From an uncultured Bacteroidia bacterium (GTDB lineage Bacteria; Bacteroidota; Bacteroidia; Bacteroidales; Prolixibacteraceae), in contig CAIUAN010000057.1 of the NCBI GenBank assembly GCA_903897145.1, positions 62,001 to 126,000 of the forward strand: 64,000 nucleotides of DNA, given 5' to 3'. The notes below the pieces were generated by a model that had not been told where the DNA came from, did not search any database, and saw only the letters and a program-made list of their open reading frames with translations. The translations under genes and the position numbers were made by a program. Shown here one piece after another: positions 1 to 8,577 of the stretch. How positions within the stretch are numbered: position 1 is the first letter of the stretch; each line of letters begins with the position of its first letter.

Positions 1-1
1 C

Positions 2-1255
2 TTCACCGTATTTGGAGGCTCTATGAGCCGAACCAATGCAAATAAGATATTAAAGATTATGGATCTTGCCATGAAAATGGGTGCTCCATTGATTGGACTA
101 AATGATTCAGGTGGTGCACGTATTCAGGAAGGTATTGAAAGTTTAGCTGGATATGCCGACATTTTTTACCGTAACGTGATGAGCTCAGGGGTAATCCCTC
201 AGATCTCTGCCATCCTAGGCCCTTGCGCTGGAGGAGCCGTATATTCCCCAGCAATAACCGACTTTATCATTATGGTTAAAGACACCAGCTACATGTTTGT
301 AACTGGTCCTGAAGTTGTGAAAGCAGTAACGCATGAGGATGTAACCAAAGAAGAACTTGGTGGTGCTTCAACCCATCACTCTGTAAGTGGTGTGGCCCAT
401 CTTACAGCCGACAGCGAAGAGCATGCCTTAATGATGATTCGTGAATTGGTTGGATATATCCCATCAAATAACCTAGAAGAGCCTCATCCCCACCCATTTA
501 CCGATGATGTTAATCGTGAGGATGAAAGTTTAAATACGCTAATCCCTGAAGATCCAAATAAAGCATACGACATCAAAGAATTGATCCATAGCATTGTTGA
601 TGATCATAACTTCTTTGAAATACAGCCTGCTTTTGCACCGAATATGATCATTGGATTTGCGCGCTTTGCAGGCCGAAGTGTTGGTATTGTAGCCAATCAG
701 CCAAATAGCCTAGCTGGAGTACTTGACATCAACTCATCCGTAAAAAGCGCTCGATTTGTTCGCTTCTGCGATGCCTTTAATATCCCATTAGTAACCCTTG
801 TCGATGTACCTGGATTCCTTCCTGGAACTTCGCAAGAATATGGTGGTATCATTCGTCATGGAGCCAAATTGCTTTATGCATATGCAGAAGCTACGGTACC
901 TAAGATTACCATCATTACTCGTAAAGCTTATGGTGGTGCTTATGATGTGATGAGTAGCAAGCACATTGGTGGTGATGTTAACTATGCTTATCCAACTGCA
1001 GAAATTGCGGTGATGGGTGCCGACGGAGCAGTAAAAATTATCTCGCGCGAGAAAATGACCGAAGCTCAATTAGCCGACAAGATTGAAGAGTACCGCGATA
1101 CCTTTGCAAACCCTTATAAAGCGGCAGAGCTTGGCTATATCGACGAGGTAATCTTCCCTGCTCAAACACGTACTAAAATCATACAAGCATTGGAAATGAC
1201 ACAAAACAAACATATGTCAAACCCATTGAAAAAACATGGAAATATTCCATTGTAA
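2..1255 (+). CDS. Acyl-CoA carboxylase carboxyltransferase (beta) subunit, 5' end cut by window
   Basis: This is the carboxyltransferase subunit of a biotin-dependent propionyl-CoA carboxylase or methylmalonyl-CoA decarboxylase. It moves CO2 between carboxybiotin and an acyl-CoA in the cytoplasm. The frame is open from base 2: the residues before the first ATG read FTVFGGS, which belongs to the conserved family core, so the gene starts upstream of the window and the ATG at 23 is internal. 417 residues are visible of a usual 510 or so. The two crotonase-like halves are recognisable by the GGARIQEG and [11 protein letters not shown] segments in the first half and the VPGFLPG and GGAYDVM segments in the second. 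A strong hairpin follows the stop codon. PccB and MmdA cannot be separated here because the biotin carrier and partner genes lie outside. Confidence 0.93.
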   Translation, partial: FTVFGGSMSRTNANKILKIMDLAMKMGAPLIGLNDSGGARIQEGIESLAGYADIFYRNVMSSGVIPQISAILGPCAGGAVYSPAITDFIIMVKDTSYMFVTGPEVVKAVTHEDVTKEELGGASTHHSVSGVAHLTADSEEHALMMIRELVGYIPSNNLEEPHPHPFTDDVNREDESLNTLIPEDPNKAYDIKELIHSIVDDHNFFEIQPAFAPNMIIGFARFAGRSVGIVANQPNSLAGVLDINSSVKSARFVRFCDAFNIPLVTLVDVPGFLPGTSQEYGGIIRHGAKLLYAYAEATVPKITIITRKAYGGAYDVMSSKHIGGDVNYAYPTAEIAVMGADGAVKIISREKMTEAQLADKIEEYRDTFANPYKAAELGYIDEVIFPAQTRTKIIQALEMTQNKHMSNPLKKHGNIPL

Positions 1256-1284
1256 GAAATTGATTTTCAAGATATAAATTCATT

Positions 1285-1317
1285 AAAAAGCCCTGGATAG
1301 TTTATCCAGGGCTTTTT
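1285..1317. terminator. Bidirectional intrinsic terminator
   Basis: A perfect 15-bp inverted repeat (1285-1299 with 1303-1317) has a three-base loop, an A-run on the left arm and a T-run on the right. It lies between the convergent carboxyltransferase gene and the nucleoside kinase gene, so it can end transcription from both sides. Confidence 0.85.
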
Positions 1318-1340
1318 AATTTTAGTGCTCTACCACAAAA

Positions 1341-3008
1341 TTAGTAGTCGAAGCTGCTTCCACCTAAAAACTCGCGAAGGACCGATGTTGGCGGGATCTC
1401 CTCCTCAGGATAGGAATCAAAATAGGAGCAAAAAATCAGTAGTCGAACCGCTTCAGAATATTCTGGAGTATCTTCTTTTACTTGTTTAAGCAGTGGATTC
1501 GCATGCCGTTTGATCACTGCAAGCTCATAAATAAGAGCCGAATTAAACATCACATCGGCATTCTCTTGAAACGGGAAGATATGCTTCTCCTCACCTCTTC
1601 GAACACTTGGCCATCGCTGAATAGTCGTTGAAGCATCACATGCTCGATATTTGCTATCACGAATGATTCGTCTTAATAGACGGTTATCGGTAGTAGGAAT
1701 ATAGGTATGTTCGTCGATCGAGATCTGTGTTAAGGCAGAAACAAAGACTCGAAAAGTTTTAGCCGTATCAATCTTTGGCGTGAGAAGCGGATTTAAGCCA
1801 TGTATGCCTTCGATAACCAAGATGTTGTCCTTGGTCATCTTCATCGTCTTTCCATTGAATTTTCGCTGTCCCGTTTCGAAATCGTACCGAGGCACTCTAA
1901 CCTCTTCGCCAGCCATCAGTTTCAACAAAAAATCATTTAAATAGGCCACGTCTATGGCCTCCAAGGCTTCAAAGTCATAATTGCCAGCTTCATCTACAGG
2001 AGTATGAGCACGATCGACGAAGAAATCATCTACCGAGACCTGAATGGCATGCAATCCATTGACAGCAAGCTGAATACTCAAGCGCCTGCTAAATGTTGTT
2101 TTCCCTGAACTAGACGGACCAGCAATCAATACAATATTTACCTGATCTCGTTTTTCTGATATTGTGGTCGCAATTTCTGAAATTTTCTTTTCATGCAATG
2201 CCTCCGAGATTTTAATTAACTCACCATGTCGGTTCGATTTTTTCACTGCATTCAGTCGGGGCACATCTTCCACACCTAAGATCTCGGCCCATTTTTTATG
2301 CTCTCTGAAAATCCCAAAGAGCTTATCTTGCATGATAGCTGGTTCGAGATGATTTAAATTGCCAGGAATAGGAAACCGCAGCAGCAAACCATCGAAATAT
2401 TTTTCAATCTCAAAATGGGTGACATAACCAGTAGTAGGCAGCATATGGCCATAAAAAAAATTAAATTGGTTGTCAAGCTCATAAAGCGGAGCATAAATAC
2501 GACCATAATCGCGGTATAACTCAGCTTTGCGGTGCAATCCAATCGTATCTAATAGTTCTATAGCCTGTTGTGTGGGGATCATCTTCCGTGCAATGGGAAG
2601 ATTTTCCTGAACAAGCCTGCTCATTTCATTCCGAAGTAAATCAACGTCAGCCTGTGAGAGTGACTGGTCTAACTGATCGATCTCACAGTAATAACCTTTC
2701 GAAATGGCATGATCAATCTTCAGTCGAGCCTTAGGCCATATATTACGAATAGCGGTGTATAAAATGAACGAGAGGGTACGTAAATAGATCCTCTGACCAT
2801 CCCGACAGGAATAATCAATAAATTGAACCATCCGAGGCTTAACGAGCTCGTAATCCAGTGGCTTAGGTCGATGATTGACATAGGCACCTAAAATAACTTT
2901 TGGGGATTCAATCTTCAGCGATTTTGCCACCTCAGCCAAAGTTGTTCCGAGAGGAAACAGATTAATACTGTCGGAATTGACGCATTTAATCTCAATATTC
3001 TTTTTCAT
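1341..3008 (-). CDS. Nucleoside (uridine-type) kinase with TGS and ThrRS-like N-terminal domains
   Basis: This is a 555-residue cytoplasmic protein. The N-terminal ~70 residues look like a TGS domain. Residues of about 75-230 resemble the second additional domain of threonyl-tRNA synthetase, including HAISKGYYCEID and a TGYVTHFEIE segment. The C-terminal half is a phosphoribulokinase/uridine kinase P-loop domain with Walker A GPSSSGKTTFS near residue 297, VDDFFVDR, and an EGIHGLNP segment. This architecture is established for nucleoside kinases in Bacteroidota and Thermotoga. The likely reaction is phosphorylation of a pyrimidine nucleoside by NTP, but the exact substrate cannot be read from the sequence. 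It stands alone, convergent to the carboxyltransferase gene. Confidence 0.88.
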   Translation of the reverse strand: MKKNIEIKCVNSDSINLFPLGTTLAEVAKSLKIESPKVILGAYVNHRPKPLDYELVKPRMVQFIDYSCRDGQRIYLRTLSFILYTAIRNIWPKARLKIDHAISKGYYCEIDQLDQSLSQADVDLLRNEMSRLVQENLPIARKMIPTQQAIELLDTIGLHRKAELYRDYGRIYAPLYELDNQFNFFYGHMLPTTGYVTHFEIEKYFDGLLLRFPIPGNLNHLEPAIMQDKLFGIFREHKKWAEILGVEDVPRLNAVKKSNRHGELIKISEALHEKKISEIATTISEKRDQVNIVLIAGPSSSGKTTFSRRLSIQLAVNGLHAIQVSVDDFFVDRAHTPVDEAGNYDFEALEAIDVAYLNDFLLKLMAGEEVRVPRYDFETGQRKFNGKTMKMTKDNILVIEGIHGLNPLLTPKIDTAKTFRVFVSALTQISIDEHTYIPTTDNRLLRRIIRDSKYRACDASTTIQRWPSVRRGEEKHIFPFQENADVMFNSALIYELAVIKRHANPLLKQVKEDTPEYSEAVRLLIFCSYFDSYPEEEIPPTSVLREFLGGSSFDY

Positions 3009-3136
3009 AGTGTTTAATGATTAGTCGAAAGACCTCACAAGATAACGATTTCTGGCGGGATATCGAAGCCATAGGGTCTAAAATACAGGTCAGGAGAAAA
3101 CATAAAATCAGATTATTAAATTCAAAATCATGATTG

Positions 3137-3526
3137 CTAATCCAGCTGTTCCATTAAGGTATCTAAACATTGAGAAATTCCTTTCGGATCGTCATGCAAG
3201 ATGCATGTTGCAAAAGCAGCAACCGAAGTTGCCAAATCAATAACTTTCTGAATGTTCGATAGTATCTTCAGCGTCTGTTGAATTTGATGCGTAAGCTTTC
3301 TCATGATCTCTATGAATGACTCTGTATCATCAAACTGCAACAAAGTAGACTTAATAAATCCCTGTTCTGCAGCACGAAGAATGGCAATACACGAATCTGA
3401 AAGAAGCTGATCTTCCTCTTTTGAAAGGTGTTCAAAATTAACCCTTCTATAATCTTGTATAGCTGAACCCATTTCACGGAAGTGTTTGGATAGCTGGGTT
3501 AATTCAACCGCATTTAAATTGATCAT
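3137..3526 (-). CDS. Hypothetical helical protein, partner of the upstream lipoprotein
   Basis: I do not recognise this 129-residue protein. It has no signal peptide or membrane segment and looks mostly helical, with charged N-terminal residues and a hydrophobic stretch (VAAFATCIL) near residues 102-112. Its ATG overlaps the stop codon of the upstream lipoprotein gene in an ATGA arrangement, so the two are very probably co-translated and may work together. No catalytic motif is visible. Confidence 0.6.
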   Translation of the reverse strand: MINLNAVELTQLSKHFREMGSAIQDYRRVNFEHLSKEEDQLLSDSCIAILRAAEQGFIKSTLLQFDDTESFIEIMRKLTHQIQQTLKILSNIQKVIDLATSVAAFATCILHDDPKGISQCLDTLMEQLD

Positions 3527-4374
3527 AAGGCATGAAGTGAATTATACTGTATAATTAGATCTTCTAAGGCATGTATTGCCTGTGGCAGGACCTCTTTTAG
3601 TCGATTTAAGTCAGTGGAATCGAAGGAACCAAATAATTGCTGATGACCGACGACGAGATGCCTTAAAATCCGCGAATAAGCGATAAGGCGTTTTTCTAAA
3701 AATTCAAGTTCTCTAACTTTAGCATAATAGTTGGAAACCGCCTCTTGGCGATCCCAAGTCGACAGTGTCGGATCTTTTAATAAATTGAAGGTCTCAATCT
3801 TTCGGTTAAGTTTCTCTACCTCTAAAGTTTCCTTCAGGTTCTGTGATAGACTAAAATCCAAAAATTCCACCAATTGCTTAAATGGCTCTTGCCCATTCTG
3901 TAGATAGACACGAAGCTTCTGTTTTCTGTATTTTTGAGTGATTGCATTTGAGAATGTTTGCGTAATCGCACTATATGCCTTCATCTGATCGGAAGACAAT
4001 GAGATCAGTATGGAGTCATTTATTAAGTTTGCGAAAGGGATGAAATCAATATTTTTCAATGAATTAGCCGAAAGCTTAGCTAATCCAGCGAGGTAATTTT
4101 TCAAGGTGTGATACGTTAGTACCATGGCTTGATCCGCCTTCTCGCTAGACGAGCAAGGACAGATATTATTTTCCAAATCAAATGTTTGAATTGCATCCGA
4201 AAGGCAATTCTCGAGGCAAAATTGTTTAAAGCTTGTCCCAAGCTCATCAAACTTTTGAAGTCCGACAAGGCTAGCATTGGCATAACGATTGACATTCCTA
4301 AAACTTACGCAGCCAATCAGGAGAAAGCTAACAAGAATTACTAGGAGAAGTTTACCTTGAAATTTTTGCACCAT
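3523..4374 (-). CDS. Hypothetical lipoprotein, helical
   Basis: This 283-residue protein begins with a lipoprotein signal peptide: basic MVQKFQGK, a hydrophobic stretch and a lipobox ending in Cys22 (LLIGC). The rest is rich in Leu, Lys and Glu heptad-like stretches and is predicted to be helical. A further Cys cluster at residues of about 54-73 (CLENC, CPC) could form disulfides. I cannot assign a family. It is divergent from rdgB, and its stop codon overlaps the start of the next gene by four bases. The leading Cys suggests an outer- or inner-membrane anchored periplasmic protein. Confidence 0.65.
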   Translation of the reverse strand: MVQKFQGKLLLVILVSFLLIGCVSFRNVNRYANASLVGLQKFDELGTSFKQFCLENCLSDAIQTFDLENNICPCSSSEKADQAMVLTYHTLKNYLAGLAKLSANSLKNIDFIPFANLINDSILISLSSDQMKAYSAITQTFSNAITQKYRKQKLRVYLQNGQEPFKQLVEFLDFSLSQNLKETLEVEKLNRKIETFNLLKDPTLSTWDRQEAVSNYYAKVRELEFLEKRLIAYSRILRHLVVGHQQLFGSFDSTDLNRLKEVLPQAIHALEDLIIQYNSLHAL

Positions 4375-4500
4375 AATGAATAAGTCGAAACAATGACTGA
4401 TAATTTTTATAGTACGAATGAACAGGCAAATGATTACATTGAATCTCTAGTTGACATAAAACGAGTTTGAATACAAGAGATGATACAAGACGAAATAGTT

Positions 4501-4508
4501 TAATTTTG
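4501..4508 (+). promoter_or_regulatory. Candidate -7 element for rdgB
   Basis: TAATTTTG matches the Bacteroidota -7 consensus TAnnTTTG. It lies 21 bases before the ATG at 4530 and inside the longer upstream reading frame, which argues for the shorter start. No clear -33 TTTG is seen at the usual spacing. Confidence 0.5.
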
Positions 4509-4529
4509 CATGAAACAAGTAACAGGTCC

Positions 4530-5108
4530 ATGAAGCGATTAGTTTTTGCAACCAATAATGCCCATAAATTAGAGGAGATCAGACAATTAATTCCAGAGCA
4601 CTACCAAGTAAGGAGTTTGAATGATATTGGATGTGATGTAGATATTCCGGAGACCGGCACGACCCTTGAAGCCAATGCGGCGCAAAAATCGCACTACATC
4701 TGGGAGAATTACGCGATCAACTGTTTTGCAGACGATACCGGATTAGAGATTGAGGCCTTAAATAATGAGCCAGGAGTTTATTCGGCGCGTTATGCAGGAG
4801 AAGAGCGGAGTGCGCTAGCAAACATGAAAAAAGTTCTCGATTTGATGGAACATCAATCCAATCGGGAAGCTCGGTTCAGAACGGTTATTTCACTGATTCT
4901 AGATGGTGTTGAACATCAGTTTGAAGGAGTTGTAGAAGGGACTATTTCCACCCAAATGACAGGCAGTAGCGGATTTGGCTACGACCCTATTTTTGTGCCA
5001 GATGGCTATTCACGTTCCTTTGCAGAGATGTCGGCAGCCGAGAAGAACCAGGTTAGTCATCGTGGAAGAGCAGTAGAAAAGTTGATTCATTTTTTGCAAA
5101 ACCGATAG
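4530..5108 (+). CDS. rdgB: RdgB/HAM1 family dITP/XTP pyrophosphatase
   Basis: This enzyme hydrolyses non-canonical purine NTPs (dITP, XTP) to the monophosphate and pyrophosphate, keeping deaminated bases out of nucleic acids. The start at 4530 gives 192 residues opening with [16 protein letters not shown], the conserved family N-terminus with the (S/T)xNxxK motif. An earlier in-frame ATG at 4467 would add 21 residues with no family counterpart and would lie upstream of the -7 element. Other family segments are [21 protein letters not shown] and [13 protein letters not shown]. recO follows 39 bases later in the same direction, so the two may share a transcript. Confidence 0.95.
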   Translation: MKRLVFATNNAHKLEEIRQLIPEHYQVRSLNDIGCDVDIPETGTTLEANAAQKSHYIWENYAINCFADDTGLEIEALNNEPGVYSARYAGEERSALANMKKVLDLMEHQSNREARFRTVISLILDGVEHQFEGVVEGTISTQMTGSSGFGYDPIFVPDGYSRSFAEMSAAEKNQVSHRGRAVEKLIHFLQNR

Positions 5109-5147
5109 GGTTAATATCCAATTATTCAACAAATAAACGATCGAAAT

Positions 5148-5873
5148 ATGCTTCAAAAAACCCGTGGAATCGTGCTACATAGTCTCAAGTATGGCGACAC
5201 AGGTCTGATTACAACGATCTATACGGAGCTTCATGGCCGGCTTTCGTTTATGATGCAAGGAACTCATGGGAAAAAGTCGGCTGTAAAAGCAAATCTTCTT
5301 CGACAGTTTTCACTTCTAGAGATGGAAGTTGATTTCAAGCCAGGACGAGATCTTCAGCGCGTAAAAGAGCTAAAGATACACACTCCATTTCAGTCCATTC
5401 CTTATGAAATAGCCAAATCAACACAAGTTCTTTTTCTAGCGGAGCTTCTGAATAAGGTGTTGCGTGAAGAAGAAGCCCACCCTGAGTTATTTGAATTTAT
5501 TTTTAGCTCAATACTAATTTTTGATCTTATGGAAGATGGAATTGGTAATTTTCATCTAATCTTTTTGCTTCAACTCACCCGATTTCTAGGGTTTGCACCG
5601 ACCAATAATTACATTCCAGATTATCCGTTCTTCGATATGATCGTTGGGAAATTCGTTTTGATGCCTCCCAACCATCCTCGGTATTTAAAAGAGCGGGGAA
5701 GTTCAACACTTCACGAACTTCTAAAAACAAACTTTCAAAACTCAAATAATGTCAAAATAGACAGTGAGTTAAGAGTCTCGATGCTCCAATTTTTGTTAGA
5801 TTATTATGAATTACACTTAGGATCTAAACTAAGTCTAAAATCATTAGAAATTGTGCGTGATATTCTTCATTAA
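5148..5873 (+). CDS. recO: DNA repair protein RecO
   Basis: RecO loads RecA on SSB-coated single-stranded DNA together with RecR in the RecFOR recombination pathway. The 241-residue product has the N-terminal OB-fold segment (TRGIVLHSLKYGDTGLI, GRLSFMMQGTHGKKS) followed by a helical C-terminal half, and its length fits the family. The Cys4 zinc site seen in many RecO proteins is not apparent; a non-zinc version is common in Bacteroidota. It follows rdgB closely. Confidence 0.93.
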   Translation: MLQKTRGIVLHSLKYGDTGLITTIYTELHGRLSFMMQGTHGKKSAVKANLLRQFSLLEMEVDFKPGRDLQRVKELKIHTPFQSIPYEIAKSTQVLFLAELLNKVLREEEAHPELFEFIFSSILIFDLMEDGIGNFHLIFLLQLTRFLGFAPTNNYIPDYPFFDMIVGKFVLMPPNHPRYLKERGSSTLHELLKTNFQNSNNVKIDSELRVSMLQFLLDYYELHLGSKLSLKSLEIVRDILH

Positions 5874-5960
5874 GTGCTACTTAGCATAACTATGTTAATT
5901 TGTCTTTAAAATTGTCTCCTCTAATTTCATTTTACGAACAAATCGACAAAAAAAAATTAC

Positions 5961-5968
5961 TACTTTTG
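5961..5968 (+). promoter_or_regulatory. Candidate -7 element for the aminotransferase-fold gene
   Basis: TACTTTTG matches TAnnTTTG and lies 26 bases before the ATG at 5995, implying a leader of about 20 bases. This supports the gene being expressed from its own promoter rather than by read-through from recO. Confidence 0.5.
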
Positions 5969-5994
5969 CAGCTAATAATGAGTTTGTGATAAAT

Positions 5995-7149
5995 ATGAGT
6001 TCGTCAAAGATTTCAACGCCTAAAAAAAATTCCTTAGCAACAATTCTTGAAATTGCTGAGGGACTAAATGCCATCGACTTAGCCATTCCTATGTCCAATC
6101 TTGCTTGCCCAGAGAAATTAATTGATCTGGTTGGCAAGTATATGAGACTTGGAAACAATGACTATTCGCCGGTAGAAGGGGTTGCAAAATTAAGAGAACA
6201 GATTATTGCCTTAGTCAACAAACAGAACAAGACCAATTTAAATCCGAATACAGATATCACCATTACCGCAGGTCAGGCGCAAGCGATGACAACAGCCATC
6301 AGCACTTTTATAAAAGAGGGTGATGAGGTTATTGTTTTTGAGCCTGTTCAAGAGTCATATGCTCCATTTATTGAGCTTAATGGTGGCCGTCCAATCTTTG
6401 TAAACCTTAAATTGCCAGATTTCAGAATTGACTGGGACGAGGTAAAAAAACTGGTCACCTCTAAGACGAGGATGATCATCATCAACAATCCTCAAAACCC
6501 AATTGGCCGAATATTCAGCGAAGAGGATCTTGATCAATTAAAACGAATGACCAACGGGACGCGCATTGTGATCCTAAGCAATGAGGTATTCGACAATATT
6601 GTTTATGATGGTGCAAAATTTAACAGCTTAGCTTCTGTTCCAGACCTTGCTGCGAAAAGCTTAATCGTCTCAAGCTTTGGACCTGCATTTAACATTACTG
6701 GCTGGGGTATTGGATATATTTTCGGACCTGAAAAATTAATGGTTGAGTTTCGTAAGATTCAGCAATTTCAAGGGTTTAGTGTAAATACACCTGCTCAGCA
6801 TGCACTGGCCGAATTCTTAGAAGATGGTCCCGATTTCGATGCCATCTGTGCGACCTATCATGCCAAGCGCGACTTGTTTCTTGAAGCCTTAAAAGGCAGT
6901 CAGTTTGAGTTTGTCCCTACTCAATCAACTTTTTATCAGATTCTGAATTACAGCAAAATATCTGACGAGACAGATGTGGAGTTTGCCTCTAAGCTAATCA
7001 TTGAGCATGGCGTTGCTACGGTGCCTTTCTCGGCTTTCCAGCATGAAAAAACAAAGCATCAGCTTATTCGCATCTGCTTTGCTAAGCCTGACGAAGTCCT
7101 ATTAGAGGCCGCAGCAAAATTAAAAAGTCTTCCTCCGAAATCTCGGTAA
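5995..7149 (+). CDS. Fold-type I aminotransferase homologue lacking the catalytic Lys (probable pseudoenzyme)
   Basis: The 384-residue product aligns throughout with class I/II aminotransferases of the methionine/kynurenine aminotransferase type. It keeps YSPVEG, the TAG helix segment, Asn168 in NPQNP, TGW-GIGY, FSVNTPAQ and the carboxylate-binding Arg359. Three cofactor residues are replaced. The Schiff-base Lys of the SFGK motif is Pro230 (SFGPAFN), the pyridine-nitrogen Asp of the (S)DEVY motif is Asn196, and the Tyr of that motif is Phe199 (SNEVF). Normal PLP transamination should therefore be impossible, yet the frame is intact. ATG 5995 is preferred over the in-frame GTG at 5986. A sensory or structural role, or binding of a PLP-amino acid adduct, is inference. 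Confidence 0.85.
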   Translation: MSSSKISTPKKNSLATILEIAEGLNAIDLAIPMSNLACPEKLIDLVGKYMRLGNNDYSPVEGVAKLREQIIALVNKQNKTNLNPNTDITITAGQAQAMTTAISTFIKEGDEVIVFEPVQESYAPFIELNGGRPIFVNLKLPDFRIDWDEVKKLVTSKTRMIIINNPQNPIGRIFSEEDLDQLKRMTNGTRIVILSNEVFDNIVYDGAKFNSLASVPDLAAKSLIVSSFGPAFNITGWGIGYIFGPEKLMVEFRKIQQFQGFSVNTPAQHALAEFLEDGPDFDAICATYHAKRDLFLEALKGSQFEFVPTQSTFYQILNYSKISDETDVEFASKLIIEHGVATVPFSAFQHEKTKHQLIRICFAKPDEVLLEAAAKLKSLPPKSR

Positions 7150-7176
7150 ATAGGAATCTTTCCAACTGTATATATT

Positions 7177-7207
7177 TTTGTGAAGCTTCGGGAAAAGATT
7201 ACTTTCG
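7177..7207 (+). promoter_or_regulatory. Promoter of tRNA-Arg
   Basis: TTTG (7177-7180), 19 bases, then TACTTTCG (7200-7207) fits the Bacteroidota TTTG-N19-TAnnTTTG promoter with one mismatch. The tRNA 5' end is 18 bases further on. Confidence 0.6.
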
Positions 7208-7224
7208 CGTTGTAAACGATTTAT

Positions 7225-7296
7225 GGCCTCATAGTTCAAGGGATAGAATAGAAGTTTCCTAAACTTTAGATTCGCGTTCGAGTCGCGGTGAGGCTA
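7225..7296 (+). tRNA. tRNA-Arg (anticodon CCU)
   Basis: A full cloverleaf can be folded: acceptor GGCCTCA/TGAGGCT, T8 A9, D stem GTTC/GAAT with an AAGGGATA loop, anticodon stem GAAGT/ACTTT with loop TTCCTAA (anticodon CCT, decoding AGG), a short variable loop, and T stem TCGCG/CGCGG with loop TTCGAGT. The discriminator is A73, and the 3' CCA is not encoded. The first acceptor pair is G1-U72. A strong terminator follows directly. Confidence 0.92.
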
Positions 7297-7297
7297 C

Positions 7298-7326
7298 AAA
7301 ACCTTCTGAATATTCAGAAGGTTTTT
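7298..7326 (+). terminator. Intrinsic terminator after tRNA-Arg
   Basis: A near-perfect palindrome (AACCTTCTGAAT/ATTCAGAAGGTT) is followed by a run of six T. It starts directly after the tRNA 3' end and separates it from the convergent terC-like gene. Confidence 0.85.
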
Positions 7327-7352
7327 TGTTGCAATAGACTTTATGCTACAAC

Positions 7353-8117
7353 CTATTTCTTCTCGTCATCAATAATCGCCGACTCGACGCTAGGGCGCAG
7401 CACCACGGGATGGTGCTTCTTTTGAATCCGCATATTCACCAGCTCGACGAGTAAGGAGAAGGCCACTGCAAAATAGACATACCCTTTTGGCACCTCAATA
7501 TGAAACCCTTCCAACACCAACATAAACCCAATCAAAATCAAAAAGGAGAGTGCTAGAATCTCCAACGTAGGATGCTTGGAGATAAACTTACTGATCTTCT
7601 CAGCAAAGAATATCATGATAAATAGTGAAATAACAACCGCAATAATCATGATTAATAGTTCACGCGTAAGTCCAACAGCCGTTAATATCGAATCAAATGA
7701 GAATACAATATCAAGCAATATAATTTGAATGATTACGCGAGATAGAGCTGACCCTCCACTTTTCTGACTCACCGCATGAATATTCTCCATCTTAGCATGG
7801 ATCTCAGCCGTGCTCTTAGCCAAAAGAAATAAACCACCAGCCAATAAAATCAGCTCTCGAATACTAAACCCTAAATCAAAAACAGTAAATAGCGGCTCGA
7901 CCAACCTAGTGGTCATCCAAGAGATAAGAGTTAATAATACGATTCGAAAAATTAATGCGATACTTAAGCCTAAACGACGAGCATATTGCTGATTCTCTTC
8001 CGGAAGACGATTGGTGACAATGGCTATGAAAATGACATTATCAACCCCTAGAACAATCTCTAAAAAGGTTAACATCAACAAAGCAATCCACGCTTCTATA
8101 CCTAAGAAAACTTCCAT
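7353..8117 (-). CDS. TerC family integral membrane protein
   Basis: The 254-residue protein has seven or so hydrophobic segments and the TerC hallmark LEIVLGVDNVIFIAI near the N-terminus, plus a second acidic membrane motif, LLDIVFSFDSILTAVGL. TerC/Alx proteins are linked to metal (Mn) export and metal homeostasis; the ion moved here is not known. The start at 8117 is chosen because it begins directly with the first membrane segment and a -7 element lies at 8186-8193, downstream of the longer frame's start at 8228. It is convergent with tRNA-Arg. Confidence 0.88.
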   Translation of the reverse strand: MEVFLGIEAWIALLMLTFLEIVLGVDNVIFIAIVTNRLPEENQQYARRLGLSIALIFRIVLLTLISWMTTRLVEPLFTVFDLGFSIRELILLAGGLFLLAKSTAEIHAKMENIHAVSQKSGGSALSRVIIQIILLDIVFSFDSILTAVGLTRELLIMIIAVVISLFIMIFFAEKISKFISKHPTLEILALSFLILIGFMLVLEGFHIEVPKGYVYFAVAFSLLVELVNMRIQKKHHPVVLRPSVESAIIDDEKK

Positions 8118-8185
8118 AATAAGACCAATACATATAGGCTCAATCGAAGAGCAATATCTCTTAATTCGCAAAAAACTAAGTTCTG

Positions 8186-8193
8186 CAAATATA
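8186..8193 (-). promoter_or_regulatory. Candidate -7 element for the terC-like gene
   Basis: Read on the minus strand this is TATATTTG, a full match to TAnnTTTG. A TCTG, one mismatch from the -33 TTTG, lies 19 bases upstream (8213-8216). It places the transcript start near 8180, upstream of ATG 8117. Confidence 0.55.
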
Positions 8194-8228
8194 AAAATAT
8201 TATACCCCATATCAGAACGATTAACCAA

Positions 8229-8547
8229 ATAACCTCTATTAACTTAAAAAACGTTTTTTTAGGTTTTTTAGACTAACTTATTGACAATTTTAGACGGATT
8301 AAGTCCCAGTAAACACGAATAAAAATCTCAGAGGCAAAAGATAAAATAAAATTTCAAATATGAAATAAATATTTGTTTATCAATATTTTACAAAGCCAAA
8401 GAAAGCATTGAATCAAATACCGCCACGATGAAACAGTCCATAAAATAAAGACAACTAGCATAGAAAATCTTGCAGTTAACGCGTGAAAGTTAATAAACAA
8501 TCGACGCCACTTTCGCCCACTCTATTTTTAGGCCATTTGAATTTAAC
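8229..8547. other. AT-rich intergenic region between divergent genes
   Basis: Together with the flanking leaders this gap between the terC-like and SPOR genes is about 460 bases. I see no open frame of useful length. It holds an A6CGT6 palindrome near 8245-8258 and a 7-bp inverted repeat CAAATAT/ATATTTG (8355-8361 and 8369-8375), either of which could be an operator. No function can be assigned. Confidence 0.4.
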
Positions 8548-8555
8548 TATATTTG
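8548..8555 (+). promoter_or_regulatory. Candidate -7 element for the SPOR gene
   Basis: TATATTTG is a full match to TAnnTTTG, 22 bases before the ATG at 8578. The -33 position holds TTTT rather than TTTG. Confidence 0.5.
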
Positions 8556-8577
8556 CATTTCAGAAAAATACAGGAAT

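Noticed and set aside
23-25. The ATG at 23 as the true start of the carboxyltransferase gene
   Set aside because: The reading frame is open to the window edge and the upstream residues FTVFGGS match the family core, so the gene starts outside the window.
7226-7295. An alternative tRNA fold starting one base later, with a perfect GCCTCAT/GTGAGGC acceptor
   Set aside because: It shifts T8, A14 and the T stem out of canonical positions and gives discriminator T; the chosen fold has normal tertiary positions and A73 despite a G-U first pair.
7225-7326. tRNA-Arg as an integration (att) site for a mobile element
   Set aside because: No integrase, duplicated tRNA 3' end or foreign cargo lies next to it; the following sequence is an ordinary terminator and terC.
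8118-8228. N-terminal extension of the TerC-family protein
   Set aside because: The extension lacks family resemblance and the -7 element at 8186-8193 lies within it, so the transcript would not cover the upstream start.
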